Source of the DNA: Bacillota bacterium
Lineage (GTDB): Bacteria; Bacillota; Clostridia; Peptostreptococcales; Anaerovoracaceae
Direction: 5' to 3'
Length of the DNA stretch: 5,050 nt
Assembly: GCA_017549385.1 (NCBI GenBank)
Contig: JAFYUX010000170.1
Location: 1 to 5,050 of the forward strand
Shown here: piece by piece, positions 4,205-5,050 of the stretch
Position numbering within the stretch: the first letter of the stretch is position 1
Layout: each line of letters opens with the position of its first letter
Program-made: the position numbers and the translations under genes
Notes under the pieces: generated by a model
The model's database searches: none
What the model was told of the DNA's origin: nothing
What the model saw: only the letters and a program-made list of their open reading frames with translations

Positions 4205-4843
4205 TTAGAAACCGAGATTGTCGTTTACGAGGATAACCTTGATACGATCTTTTTCTCTTGAAAATCTAGTGATGAGGAACTGGCAGCAGATGGTGGAAAT
4301 GCTCTTGCAGTTTGCACATGATCCAGTCACCTTGCAAGGTGTTTCGATAGGGAATCTCTGTGCGTTGATAGGAGCTGCGATGTTTCTTGCTCTTGATACA
4401 GCAGCATCTACGTCTCTTGCAACCTTGTTCATGCCTACGATCATAAGCACGTTTCTAGGGCCAAATGCGATAGCTGCAACTCTGTTTGACATACCGTCGA
4501 TGTTTACAAGGATACCGTCCTCAGTGATTGCATTTGTGCTGGCAAGGAAGAAATCACAGTCCATAGCCTGGATAGAAATCTTTCTCTTTTCTTCGAAATC
4601 ATCTACTGCGTCACGGTTGTAAACCACGTAGTTGCCATTGATAACAGCTTCTGTAAGACCGATTTCGTGAGCAGATGTTGCACCACCCCATGAAATTGAG
4701 CTGCCTTCCGGGATGAGTTCGAGTGCTAAAGCGAGGGCTTCTTCTTTTGTTTCTGCGTAATAGCCCTGCATGTTTCTTGACTTGAGACCTTTGATGATTT
4801 TGTCAGCAAGTTTTCTGTATCTTTCTTTGATGTTTACGTCCAT
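4205..4843 (-). CDS. LUD-domain protein (LutC/YkgG-like) with a C-terminal cysteine cluster
   Basis: A 212-residue cytoplasmic protein of the LUD (lactate utilisation, former DUF162) family. The N-terminal helical part is followed by the family's ISWGGATSAHEIG (about 50-62), then AITEDGILVNIDG (105-117), then VAAIAFGPRNVLMIVG (122-137). LutC works with LutA and LutB in iron-sulphur-dependent lactate oxidation in Bacillus, but no LutA or LutB gene is present here. Stand-alone members are common in clostridia and have no proven function. The C-terminal part has Cys170, Cys176, Cys179, Cys186 and Cys187, a spacing that could hold a metal or iron-sulphur centre, followed by a basic tail. The ATG at 4843 has GGGAGG 8 nt upstream. 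It is the first gene of a likely two-gene unit with the EamA transporter. Confidence 0.85.
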   Translation of the reverse strand: MDVNIKERYRKLADKIIKGLKSRNMQGYYAETKEEALALALELIPEGSSISWGGATSAHEIGLTEAVINGNYVVYNRDAVDDFEEKRKISIQAMDCDFFLASTNAITEDGILVNIDGMSNRVAAIAFGPRNVLMIVGMNKVARDVDAAVSRARNIAAPINAQRFPIETPCKVTGSCANCKSISTICCQFLITRFSREKDRIKVILVNDNLGF

Positions 4844-4867
4844 TGTTACGTCCTCCCTTTATGTATT

Positions 4868-4892
4868 AGAGTCCTCAGGTTATGAGGACTCT
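4868..4892. repeat. Perfect 10-bp stem-loop between two minus-strand genes
   Basis: AGAGTCCTCA-GGTTA-TGAGGACTCT has a 10-bp stem and 5-nt loop. Reading left it lies 32 nt after the dehydrogenase stop codon and ends 24 nt before the LUD start. It is followed there by AATACATAAAG, not a T-run, so it is a poor classical terminator. On the plus strand CTGCTTTTCGTTATTT follows, a weak T-rich tail, but no rightward gene uses it. It may be a leaky terminator, an mRNA processing or stability element, or a leader structure for the LUD gene. Confidence 0.6.
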
Positions 4893-4924
4893 CTGCTTTT
4901 CGTTATTTATATTTCCGCTGTATC

Positions 4925-5050
4925 TTAGAGCATATTCTTTCTGAGTTCTTCGTTGCTGAACATGCTGAGATATGCTGGTGCGATATCAAATACTGTCTTG
5001 CAGCCAGATACGCCTTCTGCATTGAGCTTGTATGCCGCTCTTGCATAAGC
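4925..5050 (-). CDS. ddh: Probable diaminopimelate dehydrogenase, C-terminal 41 residues (partial)
   Basis: An open frame enters from the right edge and ends at TAA (4927-4925). The last residues read AYARAAYKLNAEGVSG, then CKTVFDIAPAYLSMFSNEEL and RKNML. The ARAAYKL...G..G..TVFDIAPAYLS pattern is what I recall for the C-terminus of meso-diaminopimelate dehydrogenase. That NADPH-dependent enzyme aminates tetrahydrodipicolinate directly to meso-diaminopimelate, feeding lysine and cell-wall precursors in the cytoplasm. Most of the enzyme, including the nucleotide-binding fold, is outside the window, so the assignment rests on this tail alone. Confidence 0.7.
   Translation of the reverse strand, partial: AYARAAYKLNAEGVSGCKTVFDIAPAYLSMFSNEELRKNML

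Noticed and set aside
4218..4622. Plus-strand frame of 134 codons opposite the LUD gene
   Set aside because: Antisense to a gene with clear LUD motifs; no promoter or family resemblance.

Overview
The window looks like chromosomal DNA of an anaerobic, spore-forming low-GC Firmicute, most likely a member of the Clostridia. The reasons are AT-rich intergenic DNA, strong AGGAGG-type ribosome binding sites, a reverse rubrerythrin typical of anaerobes, a SpoIID-like/peptidoglycan-binding gene pair of the sporulation type, the C-terminal end of a diaminopimelate dehydrogenase, and a tiny holin-like toxin gene. No species can be named from the sequence alone. Every protein-coding gene I accept is on the minus strand, so transcription runs from the right edge to the left edge.

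Right side (about 3199-5050): the last 41 codons of a probable diaminopimelate dehydrogenase, a stem-loop, then a LUD-domain protein and an EamA/DMT-family transporter only 19 nt apart, closed by an intrinsic terminator (3193-3240). Overlapping that terminator is a sequence resembling a sigma-E (mother-cell sporulation) promoter. It would drive the next two genes (1675-3178): a 130-residue carboxypeptidase-regulatory-like (beta-sandwich) protein and a SpoIID-like protein with two peptidoglycan-binding repeats. Their ribosome binding site and stop codon overlap, so they are probably translationally coupled.

Middle (870-1644): a single-gene unit for a 180-residue reverse rubrerythrin. It has its own predicted promoter, a PerR-box-like palindrome over the -10 element and a strong terminator. 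From 598 to 869 I see no gene, but there is an inverted repeat, a cluster of GGTACAAGT/AGTGCAAGT direct repeats and a small hairpin.

Left side (1-598): the best candidate for an overlooked system is a compact type I toxin-antitoxin locus. A 29-residue membrane peptide gene (419-508, minus) lies on a transcript with its own extended -10 promoter and terminator. An apparent antisense RNA of about 90 nt on the plus strand, with promoter and terminator, overlaps the toxin 3' end and its 3' untranslated region. Further left is the start of an unidentified gene (1-120, minus) with a near-consensus promoter and an operator-like array of TGATACT repeats just downstream of its -10.
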